The notes under the pieces were generated by a model. It ran no database searches and had not been told where the DNA came from. It saw nothing but the letters and a program-made list of their open reading frames with translations. The position numbers and the translations under genes were made by a program. A stretch of DNA of 13,015 nt, from the NCBI GenBank assembly GCA_035942915.1, contig DASZCR010000230.1, positions 1 to 13,015 of the forward strand, read 5' to 3'. Shown here piece after piece: positions 5,921 to 12,982 of this stretch (its first letter is position 1; the number at the start of each line of letters is the position of its first letter). The stretch is from DASZCR01 sp035942915. GTDB lineage: Bacteria; Acidobacteriota; Blastocatellia; Pyrinomonadales; Pyrinomonadaceae.

Positions 5921-7732
5921 CTATTCCTTGTCGGCAATCCTGATTCCGAGTTCTTCCAACTGATGCGGGTCTATCGCTCCGGGCGCTTCAATCATCAGGT
6001 CTGCGGCCGAGGCCGTCTTCGGGAAGGCCATCACGTCGCGGATGTTCTCAATCCCTGTGAGCGCCATCATCAGGCGTTCGATGCCGGAGGCGATACCGCC
6101 GTGCGGCGGCGTGCCGTATTCGAGCGCGTCGAGGAAGAAGCCGAAGCGTTCGCGCGCCTTCTCTTCCGTCAGCCCCAGAGCTTTGAAGATGATGCGCTGC
6201 ACGTCGCGTTGATGGATACGAATCGAGCCGCCCGCGACTTCGATGCCGTTGACGACCGTGTCGTAAGCCTTCGCGCGCAAGCCCTTGAGCAAGTCGGTCT
6301 CGCCCCGTTCGATGGCGCGCACCATGAGCGGGAGGTCTTCGTCGAGCGGCGAGGTGAACGGATGGTGCATTGCATAATAACGACCGTCATCCTCGTTGTA
6401 CTCGAACATCGGAAACTCCGTCACCCAGAGCGGCGCGTAGGTGTTCGCGGGTATCAACTTCTCGCGGCGCGCCACCTCGTTGCGCAACGCGCCGAGACTG
6501 GCCGCCACCACCTTCGCGCGCCCGGCGACAATCAGGACGGCATCGCCGCGCTCCGCCCCCGCCTCTGCGGCGAGACGCGAGACGGCCTCCTCGCCAATCG
6601 CCTTGAGCAGAGAGGACGACAACTCGTCGCCCAACTTGACCCACGCGAGCGCGCCCGCGCCGTAGCGTTTGACGAACTCCTGCAACTCGTCGAGGACTTT
6701 GCGCGACAGCCCCGCGCCGCCTTTGACGACGAGGCCTTTGACCTCGCCGCCCGACGCGAGCGCCGCAGCGAAGGGCGCAAAGGTCGTCTCCGCGAGCGCG
6801 CCCGACAGGTCTTGCAGTTCCATCCCGAAGCGGAGGTCTGGCTTGTCGCTTCCGTAGCGGCGCATCGCCTCGGCGTATGTCAGACGCGGGAAAGGCGTCT
6901 GAAGCTCCGCGCCGACGAGGCGGAAGACGCGCGCCATCATCGGCTCGACGAGCGCGTAGACCTGCTCGGTCGAAGCGAAGCTCAGTTCCACGTCGAGTTG
7001 CGTGAATTCAGGCTGGCGGTCGGCTCTCAGGTCTTCGTCGCGGAAGCAGCGCGCAATCTGGTAATACTTGTCGAAGCCCGCAATCATGCACAACTGCTTG
7101 AAGAGCTGCGGCGATTGCGGCAGCGCGTAGAAACGGCCGGGATAGAGCCGCGAAGGGACGACGTAATCGCGCGCGCCTTCGGGCGTCGACTTGATGAGAA
7201 TCGGCGTCTCAATCTCGGTGAAACCCTCTTCGTCCATGTAGCGACGGATTTCGGAGACGACGCGATGGCGCAGGCGCAGGTTGCTCTGAAGCTGCGTCCG
7301 GCGCAGGTCGAGATAGCGATACTTGAGGCGCAGGTCTTCGCTCGCCAGAGCGTCCGACGAGACCACTTCCAACTGGAAAGGGAGCGTGCGCGCGTCGTTG
7401 AGAATCCACAGTTCGCGCGCCTGCACCTCCACGTCGCCGGTCGCAATCTTCGGGTTGCGCGCCGCTTCATCGCGCAGGACGACCTCGCCGCGCACGGCAA
7501 TCACATATTCGCCGCGCGGCTGCTTGGCTTTGGCGTGCGCCTCGGCGGCGGTCTCCTCGTTGAAGACGACTTGCGTTAGCCCGTCGCGGTCGCGGAGGTC
7601 GAAAAAGGTGAGCGGCCCGAAGTCGCGCCGACGCGCGACCCAACCCATCAAGACCACCGTCCGCCCCGCGTCTGCGGCGCGCAGAGCACCGCACGAATGT
7701 GTCCGCCGCAAATCTCCCAGATTGTCGAGCAC
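5921..7732 (-). CDS. aspS: Aspartyl-tRNA synthetase
   Basis: This cytosolic 603-residue enzyme charges tRNA with aspartate using ATP. It is full length for the bacterial type. Residues 10-115 are the N-terminal OB-fold anticodon domain (GWVARRRDFG..FFDLRDRDG). Then come the class II core with KSTPEGARD (181-189), QSPQLFKQ (206-213) and motif 2 FRDEDLRADRQPEFTQLD (230-247). The bacterial GAD insertion follows (about 285-425). The core resumes with MHHPFT (455-460) and motif 3 as GGIASGIERL (545-553); the usual GLDRL Asp is Glu here. The position equal to E. coli Leu30, linked to discrimination between tRNA-Asp and tRNA-Asn, is Phe38, so specificity cannot be read off. The start is a GTG at 7732 with AAGGA 8 bases upstream overlapping the hisS stop, 11 bases away, which indicates one operon with hisS. 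Confidence 0.97.
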   Translation of the reverse strand: MLDNLGDLRRTHSCGALRAADAGRTVVLMGWVARRRDFGPLTFFDLRDRDGLTQVVFNEETAAEAHAKAKQPRGEYVIAVRGEVVLRDEAARNPKIATGDVEVQARELWILNDARTLPFQLEVVSSDALASEDLRLKYRYLDLRRTQLQSNLRLRHRVVSEIRRYMDEEGFTEIETPILIKSTPEGARDYVVPSRLYPGRFYALPQSPQLFKQLCMIAGFDKYYQIARCFRDEDLRADRQPEFTQLDVELSFASTEQVYALVEPMMARVFRLVGAELQTPFPRLTYAEAMRRYGSDKPDLRFGMELQDLSGALAETTFAPFAAALASGGEVKGLVVKGGAGLSRKVLDELQEFVKRYGAGALAWVKLGDELSSSLLKAIGEEAVSRLAAEAGAERGDAVLIVAGRAKVVAASLGALRNEVARREKLIPANTYAPLWVTEFPMFEYNEDDGRYYAMHHPFTSPLDEDLPLMVRAIERGETDLLKGLRAKAYDTVVNGIEVAGGSIRIHQRDVQRIIFKALGLTEEKARERFGFFLDALEYGTPPHGGIASGIERLMMALTGIENIRDVMAFPKTASAADLMIEAPGAIDPHQLEELGIRIADKE

Positions 7733-7743
7733 GTTACTTGTCC

Positions 7744-9138
7744 TTACCTGTGATGTACTCTCTCGCGCACGACTGCGGCCGCGCCCGCGACGCTCGTCGT
7801 CTGCTGTTCACCCGTCTGCAAGTCTTTCAAAGCGACTTCGCCGCGCGCACGCTCGTCCGGCCCGGCGACGACGACGTAGGAGAAGCCGCGCGCCGAGGCG
7901 TACTTAAACTGCTTGCCCAACTTGTCCGCCTCCGGGTAGAGGTCAACGCGCAGACCCGACGCGCGCAGTTCGCGCGCCAGTGCGAGCGCAGATTCCGCCG
8001 AGTCGGCATCCCACATCGTCACCAGAACGTCGGCCGACGCACGCATCAGGTCAGGGGGAAACATCTCGCGCTCGTTCATCACGACGATGATGCGCTCAAG
8101 GCCGAGCGAGAAGCCGCAGGCCGGTACGTCGCGTCCCGAAAACATGCCGACGAGATTATCGTAACGACCGCCGCCGCCGAGACTGCCCGCGAGGTCTGGG
8201 ACGGCAATCTCCATAATCGCGCCCGTGTAGTATGAAAGCCCGCGCGCAAGGCTTGGGTCAATCTTAATCTTCGACTCCGTGCCATAAGCCGCAGAGAGTT
8301 TGACGATGTTGCGCAACTCGTCGATGCCGCGCGCCCCAGCCTCGTGGTCGCCGACGAACTCGACGAGACGGCCGAGCACGGCCGCGTTGAAGGCCGACGT
8401 TTGAGAGTCGTGCTCGCCGACATCTATGAGGTCTGCTGCGTGTTGCAACTCGTCCAGCTTGGCGAAGAAGGCGAGCAGGCGTTCGCCGCTCTCGGCCGCG
8501 ATGCCGCGCTGTGCAAACTCCTGCGCGACGCCCTCGCGCCCGACCTTGTCCAGCTTATCAATCGCCGTCAGCGCATCCGACTGTTTCTCGTCGGCGATGC
8601 CCGCCGACGAGAGGACGCCTGCGAGCACCTGTCGGTGATTGAGCCGAATCGTGAAGTTGTTGAAACCGAGTCCGGTTAAAGCCTCGCCCGCCGCCGCGCA
8701 GAGTTCGGCCTCGACCGTCATCGAGCGCGAGCCGAGCGCATCCACGTCGCATTGGTAGAACTCGCGGAAGCGTCCGCGCGCCGGGCGGTCGGCACGCCAG
8801 ACGGGCTGAATCTGATACCGCTTGAAGAACTTCGGCAACCGGTCGCCATACTCTGCGACGACGCGCGCCAGCGGCACCGTTAAATCGTAGCGCAGCGCAA
8901 GGTCGGCCTCGCCCGTGCGCTCGTGCTCGCCGCGCCTGAGGATTTTGAAGATAAGCTGATTGCCCTCTTCGCCGTACTTCCCCATCAGCGTTTCGATGTT
9001 CTCGACGGCAGGCGTCTCCAACGGCTCGAACCCGTAACGCTCATAGACCTCCCTGATGACGCCGATGACATACTCGCGCCGCCTCACGTCCAACGGTAAA
9101 AAGTCGCGCATCCCGCGCGCCGGTTGTGTCTTGCTCAT
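7744..9138 (-). CDS. hisS: Histidyl-tRNA synthetase
   Basis: This 464-residue class II synthetase charges tRNA-His with histidine in the cytosol. It opens MSKTQPARGMRDFLP, the usual HisRS N-terminus. Motif 2 runs about 105-133 (FKRYQIQPVWRAD, then RFREFYQCDVD). The histidine-specific signature is ARGLSYYTG at 298-306; many HisRSs have Asp where this has Ser, and I believe a Ser subgroup exists. Motif 3 is ACGFSLGLERI (340-350). The C-terminal anticodon-binding alpha/beta domain is about 370-460. An in-frame upstream ATG at 9207 would add 23 residues coded by heptanucleotide repeats and is rejected in favour of 9138. Upstream of 9138 there is no purine-rich Shine-Dalgarno; the bases are TATTCCT preceded by the repeats. 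It lies 79 bases after the gamma-carbonic-anhydrase-like gene and 11 bases before aspS. Confidence 0.95.
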   Translation of the reverse strand: MSKTQPARGMRDFLPLDVRRREYVIGVIREVYERYGFEPLETPAVENIETLMGKYGEEGNQLIFKILRRGEHERTGEADLALRYDLTVPLARVVAEYGDRLPKFFKRYQIQPVWRADRPARGRFREFYQCDVDALGSRSMTVEAELCAAAGEALTGLGFNNFTIRLNHRQVLAGVLSSAGIADEKQSDALTAIDKLDKVGREGVAQEFAQRGIAAESGERLLAFFAKLDELQHAADLIDVGEHDSQTSAFNAAVLGRLVEFVGDHEAGARGIDELRNIVKLSAAYGTESKIKIDPSLARGLSYYTGAIMEIAVPDLAGSLGGGGRYDNLVGMFSGRDVPACGFSLGLERIIVVMNEREMFPPDLMRASADVLVTMWDADSAESALALARELRASGLRVDLYPEADKLGKQFKYASARGFSYVVVAGPDERARGEVALKDLQTGEQQTTSVAGAAAVVRERVHHR

Positions 9139-9145
9139 AGGAATA

Positions 9146-9221
9146 GTGATGGGTGATGGGTGATGGGTGATAAGAGAAGACGGGGTTTCAATCCCATCAC
9201 TTATCACCTATCACCCATCAC
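9146..9221. repeat. Palindromic array of GTGATNN heptanucleotide repeats
   Basis: Four tandem heptads GTGATGG, GTGATGG, GTGATGG, GTGATAA occupy 9146-9173. Four more in the opposite orientation occupy 9194-9221; read on the minus strand from 9221 they are GTGATGG, GTGATAG, GTGATAA, GTGATGG. A 20-base spacer (9174-9193) separates the arms. The arms match at 23 of 28 positions, and three of the five differences are G-U pairs in plus-strand RNA, so a long hairpin is possible. The array begins inside the last codons of the upstream gene, whose TGA is part of the first minus-strand heptad, and ends 8 bases before hisS. Tandem heptads recall the STRR elements of cyanobacteria, an analogy only. It may act as a terminator, attenuator or dispersed genomic repeat. 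Confidence 0.85.
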
Positions 9222-9727
9222 TCGCTCTTGTACTGCCGTGTGTACTCGATGTAGTTCTGCCAGTAGATGTCGAGGCCGGCGACCTCGGCGTCCGTGAGCG
9301 GGCGCTTGACGCGCGCCGGTGTGCCGAGGACGAGCGAGCGCGGCGGAACCTGCGTGCCCGGCGCGACGAGCGCCCCGGCCGCCACCAGAGACCGCTCGCC
9401 GATTCTCACGCCGTCCATCACGATGGAACCCATCCCGATAAGACAGCCGCGCTCGACGTGGCAACCGTGCAGAGTGACGTTGTGCCCGACCGTCACCTCG
9501 TCTTCGAGGACGGTCGCGTGCGTGCCGTTGGTGACGTGGATGACCGTGCCGTCCTGAATGTTGGTGCGGTCGCCGATGCGTATGTAGAACACGTCGCCGC
9601 GCACGACGGCGTTGAACCAGACGCTCGACTGCTCGCCGATGGTCACGTCGCCGATAATCTGCGCGCTCGTTTCGATAAAGGCCGTCCGGTGGATTTGCGG
9701 GTGTACGCCGCGAAAAGGTCTAATCAT
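9218..9727 (-). CDS. Gamma-carbonic-anhydrase-like hexapeptide-repeat protein
   Basis: This 169-residue protein has a left-handed beta-helix, shown by repeated Ile/Val-Gly hexapeptides from about residue 15 to 135 (IIGDVTIGEQSSVW, IGDRTNIQDG, VGHNVTLHGC, LIGMGSIVMDGV). The gamma-class zinc ligands are present: His64 (in VIHV), His82 and His87 (GHNVTLHGC), together with Arg43 and Asp45 of the RGD and Gln58. Residues 140-169 form the C-terminal helix that packs against the trimer in this family. YrdA/PaaY-type relatives bind zinc, but not all have proven carbonic anhydrase activity, so catalysis is likely rather than certain. The ATG at 9727 has GAGG 10 bases upstream; a GTG at 9769 would add 14 atypical residues. 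It is probably the first gene of the hisS-aspS transcript and is divergent from the small membrane protein gene. Confidence 0.92.
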   Translation of the reverse strand: MIRPFRGVHPQIHRTAFIETSAQIIGDVTIGEQSSVWFNAVVRGDVFYIRIGDRTNIQDGTVIHVTNGTHATVLEDEVTVGHNVTLHGCHVERGCLIGMGSIVMDGVRIGERSLVAAGALVAPGTQVPPRSLVLGTPARVKRPLTDAEVAGLDIYWQNYIEYTRQYKSE

Positions 9728-9759
9728 GTCTGCATCGCCTCGCGCGGATGAAAGCGAAA

Positions 9760-9789
9760 ACGGTAGCACGAGGCCGCGCGCGTCGGCAA
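9760..9789 (-). promoter_or_regulatory. Candidate promoter for the gamma-carbonic-anhydrase/hisS unit
   Basis: On the minus strand TTGCCG (9784-9789) and TACCGT (9760-9765) stand 18 bases apart, with a start expected near 9753 and a leader of about 26 bases. Both hexamers match the sigma-70 consensus only partly (TTG at -35; T-A and final T at -10). The position in the divergent spacer supports the call. Confidence 0.35.
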
Positions 9790-9841
9790 GCAGGCGTTCC
9801 CGTTCGGCGCAAGGCGTGCGAGCGCGGCGCGTGAGGTGTTA

Positions 9842-9869
9842 TTGTTGACGCCTCGCGCGCACCTACTTT
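9842..9869 (+). promoter_or_regulatory. Weak candidate promoter for the small membrane protein/patatin pair
   Basis: TTGTTG (9842-9847) and TACTTT (9864-9869) are 16 bases apart; transcription would begin near 9876, just upstream of the GTG start at 9892. A better -35, TTGACG at 9845-9850, has no good -10 at normal spacing. This is the only plausible promoter I see in the 164-base divergent spacer on this strand. Confidence 0.25.
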
Positions 9870-9891
9870 CTTGAAGGAGAAGACAACAGAA

Positions 9892-10059
9892 GTGCCTACG
9901 GAAACGCCGCCGCCCTACTTCCCGCAAGGCGCGCTCTCGCCGCCCGACGAGAAGACGCGCCGCAAGATGCGTCTCACACTCTACGGCTGCCTGCTCCTGA
10001 TGCTGCTCGCCGTCGTCGGCGGCGTCTGGGGCATCGTCTATCTCATCAGACAGATGTAA
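9892..10059 (+). CDS. Small single-pass membrane protein, function unknown
   Basis: This 55-residue protein has a Pro-rich N-terminus (PTETPPPYFPQG), a basic patch (KTRRKMR, about 22-28) and one hydrophobic helix (about 29-52, LTLYGCLLLMLL then GGVWGIVYLI). It ends RQM. The basic patch before the helix predicts a cytosolic N-terminus. I prefer the GTG at 9892, with AAGGAG at 9874-9879 (12-base spacing), over the in-frame TTG at 9871, which has no ribosome site and would overlap that AAGGAG. It ends 15 bases before the patatin-like gene on the same strand, so the two are probably co-transcribed. A role as membrane anchor or partner for that lipase is a guess from position only. Confidence 0.6.
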   Translation: MPTETPPPYFPQGALSPPDEKTRRKMRLTLYGCLLLMLLAVVGGVWGIVYLIRQM

Positions 10060-10074
10060 ACCTTATTTGAGACG

Positions 10075-10938
10075 ATGAGCGACAGAGACCTCGCCATTAC
10101 GTTCGCCGGTGGCGGCAACCGCGCCTTCTATCAGATGGGTTTGATGAACGTGTGGTTTGAGCGCCTCGCACCGCGCGTCCGTTGTCTGGCGACCTGTAGC
10201 GCAGGGGCTTGCGTGGCGGCGTTGATGTTAAGCGGCAGGGAGCAGGAGGTCGGTGAGTACTGGCGCGAACGCTGCCGCGAGGTGACGAAGAACTTCGAGT
10301 GGCGGCGTCTGCTCGCACTCAAACGACCGACGCCGCACGAGCCGCTCTACCGCGACATGCTGCTTCAGGCCTTCGCCGAAGGCGGCCTTGAACGCATCCG
10401 CGCGCAGCCCTTCCCCGTGCTCGTCCTGACGACAGCCTTTCCGCGCGCGCTCCCGGCGGCCGCAGCCGTCGCCCTCGCACTGTTTACTTATAACCTTGAG
10501 AAGCGATTGCGCGACGGGATGCTGCACCCGACTTACGGGCGGCGCGCGGGCTTCAAGGCGCTCGCCTTCGACGCCAGAGATTGCCGCACGCCGCGCGAAT
10601 TGGCCGACCTCATCATCGCTTCGTCGGCGACGCCGCCCTTCACCTCCGTCGGCAGCTACGCGGGACGCAGACTCCTCGACGGCGGCGTGGTCGATAACGC
10701 TCCGGCCTTCCTCGCCGAAGAGTTGCCGGAAGTGACGCGCAACCTCGTGATGCTGACGCGTCCTTATCCGTCCGCGCTCGTCGGCCGACAGGGCGCGCGT
10801 TTCTACGTCGCACCGCGCGAGCCGCTCCCCATCGAGCGTTGGGACTTCACGCGTCCAGACCTCCTTGAAGCGACCGTCCGTATCGGCGAGCAGGATGCGG
10901 CCAGACTGACGGACGCGCTCTCAGACTTTCTCGCCTGA
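10075..10938 (+). CDS. Patatin-like phospholipase
   Basis: This is a 287-residue predicted serine lipid acyl hydrolase. It has the oxyanion-hole glycines AGGGNRAFYQ (11-20), the nucleophile elbow around Ser42 (ATCSAGAC), and the catalytic Asp202 in LLDGGVVDNAP. The conserved ASSATPPF (182-189) precedes the Asp strand as in other patatins. The elbow departs from the usual G-x-S-x-G: Thr40 replaces the first Gly while Ser-Ala-Gly is kept. No signal peptide is present; a short Ala-rich hydrophobic run at 124-138 might touch the membrane. Family members hydrolyse phospholipids or other acyl esters; the substrate here is unknown. The ATG at 10075 has only a weak GAG 5-6 bases upstream, so translation may depend on the small gene 15 bases upstream. 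It converges on the GMC oxidoreductase gene. Confidence 0.88.
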   Translation: MSDRDLAITFAGGGNRAFYQMGLMNVWFERLAPRVRCLATCSAGACVAALMLSGREQEVGEYWRERCREVTKNFEWRRLLALKRPTPHEPLYRDMLLQAFAEGGLERIRAQPFPVLVLTTAFPRALPAAAAVALALFTYNLEKRLRDGMLHPTYGRRAGFKALAFDARDCRTPRELADLIIASSATPPFTSVGSYAGRRLLDGGVVDNAPAFLAEELPEVTRNLVMLTRPYPSALVGRQGARFYVAPREPLPIERWDFTRPDLLEATVRIGEQDAARLTDALSDFLA

Positions 10939-10970
10939 GCGCGCGGCCTCACTTGCCGTCGGCCGCGCGC
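10939..10970. terminator. Perfect 10-bp GC hairpin between convergent genes
   Basis: GCGCGCGGCC (10939-10948) and GGCCGCGCGC (10961-10970) pair perfectly around a 12-base loop. The left arm is exactly the 10-base spacer between the patatin stop (10936-10938) and the end of the GMC gene. The GMC stop lies in the loop, and its last codons form the right arm. The symmetry would serve both strands. There is no T-tract, so it may block read-through or protect 3' ends rather than terminate intrinsically. Confidence 0.5.
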
Positions 10971-12946
10971 GCATCTTCGATGATAACGTCGGAAGCCTTC
11001 TCGCTAATCATGTAAATCGCCGTCACGATGAAGTAGCCGGGAATGACGGGGAAGACGGAGGCATCGACGACGCGCAAGCCTTCGGTCTGACGGACGCGGA
11101 AGCGGCTGTCGAGCACGGCCATCTCGTCGTTGTCGCCGCCGATTTTGCAGGTACAGGAGGCGTGATGCCCCCATGCCTCATCCCTGATGAACTCGCGCAG
11201 TTGTTCGTCGTTCTCGCCCCTCTCGCCGGGCACTTCTTCCTTGACGATGAGGCCGAGCGACCTCAGACGCTCGTTCAGTTTGCGGACGAACTTGACGCCA
11301 TCGACGACTGCATCGAGGTCTGGGTCTTGCTGGCGTTCGCCGTCGCCGAAGTATTGGAAGTTGATGTAGGGTCTGTCCCATGGGTCGGCCGAGTTGAGTT
11401 TCACGTAGCCGGTGTTCGTGGTGCGCGCTTTGAGCACCGCCCACGTGAACTTGTTGTGCTTGGCCTCGAAGATTTGCGAGTAGCCGGGGAAGTAGCCTTT
11501 GAAGTAGCCGGGCAGTGCGAAGATGTAGAGGTCGGGGTCTTTGAGGTCTTTGTTCGAACGCTTGATGACGCCGACGAGCGCGCCGTTGGAAGCGTAGATG
11601 CCCTTGCCGCTCTTCTCCCATTCGGCGAGGAAAGAGTCGGGCGGCTCGCCGCCCTTCGGCGGAGCGAACGACGCGCCTTCGAGCAGGACGAAATCCTTTT
11701 TGTATTCCGAGATGACGCCCACTTCGTAACGGTCTTGGAGATTGCGGCCGACGCCCGGCAGGTTGACCACCTCCTTGATGCCCCACCGCGTCAACTCCTC
11801 GCGCGGGCCGATGCCGGAGAGCATCAGCAATTGCGGGGTGTTGAAAGCGCCGCCGGCGAGGATGATTTCGCGCGCGGCGCGCACCTGCTGGCGCGGCAGC
11901 GTCGAAGGGTCGGGCGTCTCTGTGGCGGCGGTCGGGTCGGCGCGGTAGACGTGCGCCTTGTCGATGTACTCGACGCCGACGGCGCGCTTGCCCTCGAAGA
12001 GAACGCGCGTGGCGAGCGCGTGCTTCTTGATGGTCAGCGAGCCGCGAAAGCGTTTCTCTTCCGGTGTGTTCTCGCGCGCCTCGCGCTCCTGCCTTTCGCG
12101 ACACTCTCGCTCGACCTTCAAAACGTAGTCGCGCGGCCCGCGCCGCTTGCCACCTTCGACGGCGAGCGGTGTAAACATCAGCCCTTCGGGACTATCAGCC
12201 GCGTAGCGCATGTCGTTCGGGTCGAAGAGCGTCCTGAGGTTGAGCAGAGGGTCGCCGACGTGCTCGCGGAACGCGCCCTTCGTCGCGTTGAGGATGGAGG
12301 CGACCAGCGTCCTGTCTCTGAGCACGAGTTTGGGGTCGGCCATCGAGGTCGGCAACCAGCCCGTGAAGCCGTGCCCCTTACTGGTGTAGGTCTGCGTCCC
12401 GTTGCCGAAGACGATGGCCTTGAAGACGGCGAGGATGCTCTTGAAGACCGCCTTGAGCGAACCCGGTCGAGGCACGTAATGGCAGTTTTCGAGGCGCGTG
12501 AAGTAGGGGCGCATCTTCTCGCCGACCCACGAGTCATCGCCCGTCAGAGCGGCGATGCGGTCCCAGTCGCTGTCCTGCGGAATGACGGTAATCATCGCGT
12601 TGTGCGCCGTGCAGCCGCCGAGCGTGCCCGCGCGCGGATACCAGATGGAATACTTTCCGTCCGGCGACTCCGGCGGCACACGTTTCCTGTCCTTCGCCTG
12701 CTGCTCGTCGCTCGTGTAGTGGCGCACGAAGTAGTCCCACTGGCAGGATTGGTATTCGGTCGAGAGGCCATGAAAGATGGGGACTTCGTACATGAAGCGT
12801 CCGCGTCCCGTCGCATCGTCGGCGCAAGGGTCGCCGCCCGCCTCCATCAACAGCACCCTGTAGCCCTCCCGTGCGAGATTACCGGCGAGCGGGCCACCGC
12901 CCGCACCCGACCCTACGACAATGAAATCGTATTCCGCTGCGCTCAT
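10949..12946 (-). CDS. GMC-type FAD-dependent oxidoreductase
   Basis: This is a 665-residue flavoenzyme that would oxidise an alcohol or sugar-like substrate. The N-terminus carries the FAD-binding VVGSGAGGGPLAGNLA (10-25), with the second acidic contact LLMEAGG (32-38). GGCTAHNAM at 110-118 corresponds to the GMC signature 1 region. GAFNTPQLLMLSGIGP (366-381) matches signature 2. The catalytic-base region is WGHHASCTCKIG (592-603), with His595 in the usual position. The second active-site residue, normally His or Asn in a GN-N type loop, is replaced: the loop reads IPGYFIVTAIYM (635-646). I think a GFFI/GYFI subgroup exists but cannot confirm it. There is no signal peptide or heme domain. 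The ATG at 12946 has AGGA 5 bases upstream; a GTG at 12958 is less likely. It is monocistronic as far as the window shows. Confidence 0.92.
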   Translation of the reverse strand: MSAAEYDFIVVGSGAGGGPLAGNLAREGYRVLLMEAGGDPCADDATGRGRFMYEVPIFHGLSTEYQSCQWDYFVRHYTSDEQQAKDRKRVPPESPDGKYSIWYPRAGTLGGCTAHNAMITVIPQDSDWDRIAALTGDDSWVGEKMRPYFTRLENCHYVPRPGSLKAVFKSILAVFKAIVFGNGTQTYTSKGHGFTGWLPTSMADPKLVLRDRTLVASILNATKGAFREHVGDPLLNLRTLFDPNDMRYAADSPEGLMFTPLAVEGGKRRGPRDYVLKVERECRERQEREARENTPEEKRFRGSLTIKKHALATRVLFEGKRAVGVEYIDKAHVYRADPTAATETPDPSTLPRQQVRAAREIILAGGAFNTPQLLMLSGIGPREELTRWGIKEVVNLPGVGRNLQDRYEVGVISEYKKDFVLLEGASFAPPKGGEPPDSFLAEWEKSGKGIYASNGALVGVIKRSNKDLKDPDLYIFALPGYFKGYFPGYSQIFEAKHNKFTWAVLKARTTNTGYVKLNSADPWDRPYINFQYFGDGERQQDPDLDAVVDGVKFVRKLNERLRSLGLIVKEEVPGERGENDEQLREFIRDEAWGHHASCTCKIGGDNDEMAVLDSRFRVRQTEGLRVVDASVFPVIPGYFIVTAIYMISEKASDVIIEDARAADGK

Positions 12947-12982
12947 ATGTGTCCTCACGAGATGAAGAGGTGAGAGAGAGGC

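Noticed and set aside
5909..7579. A 556-residue open frame on the plus strand opposite aspS
   Set aside because: It is antisense to an unmistakable AspRS. Its product is Arg/Ala/His-rich with no domain, as expected from the opposite strand of GC-rich codons.
9183..9195. GGGTTTCAATCCC in the repeat spacer, resembling the end of a CRISPR repeat
   Set aside because: It occurs once only, there is no repeat-spacer array or cas gene in the window, and the flanking heptads explain the locus.
9139..9207. An N-terminal extension of HisRS from ATG 9207
   Set aside because: The 23 extra residues are translated from the heptad repeats (ITHHPSPITIP) and do not resemble any HisRS; MSKTQPARGMRDFLP is the normal family start.
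11162..12973. A 603-residue open frame on the plus strand opposite the GMC gene
   Set aside because: The same artefact of GC-rich codon use: no recognisable motif, and the GMC gene on the minus strand has complete family signatures.
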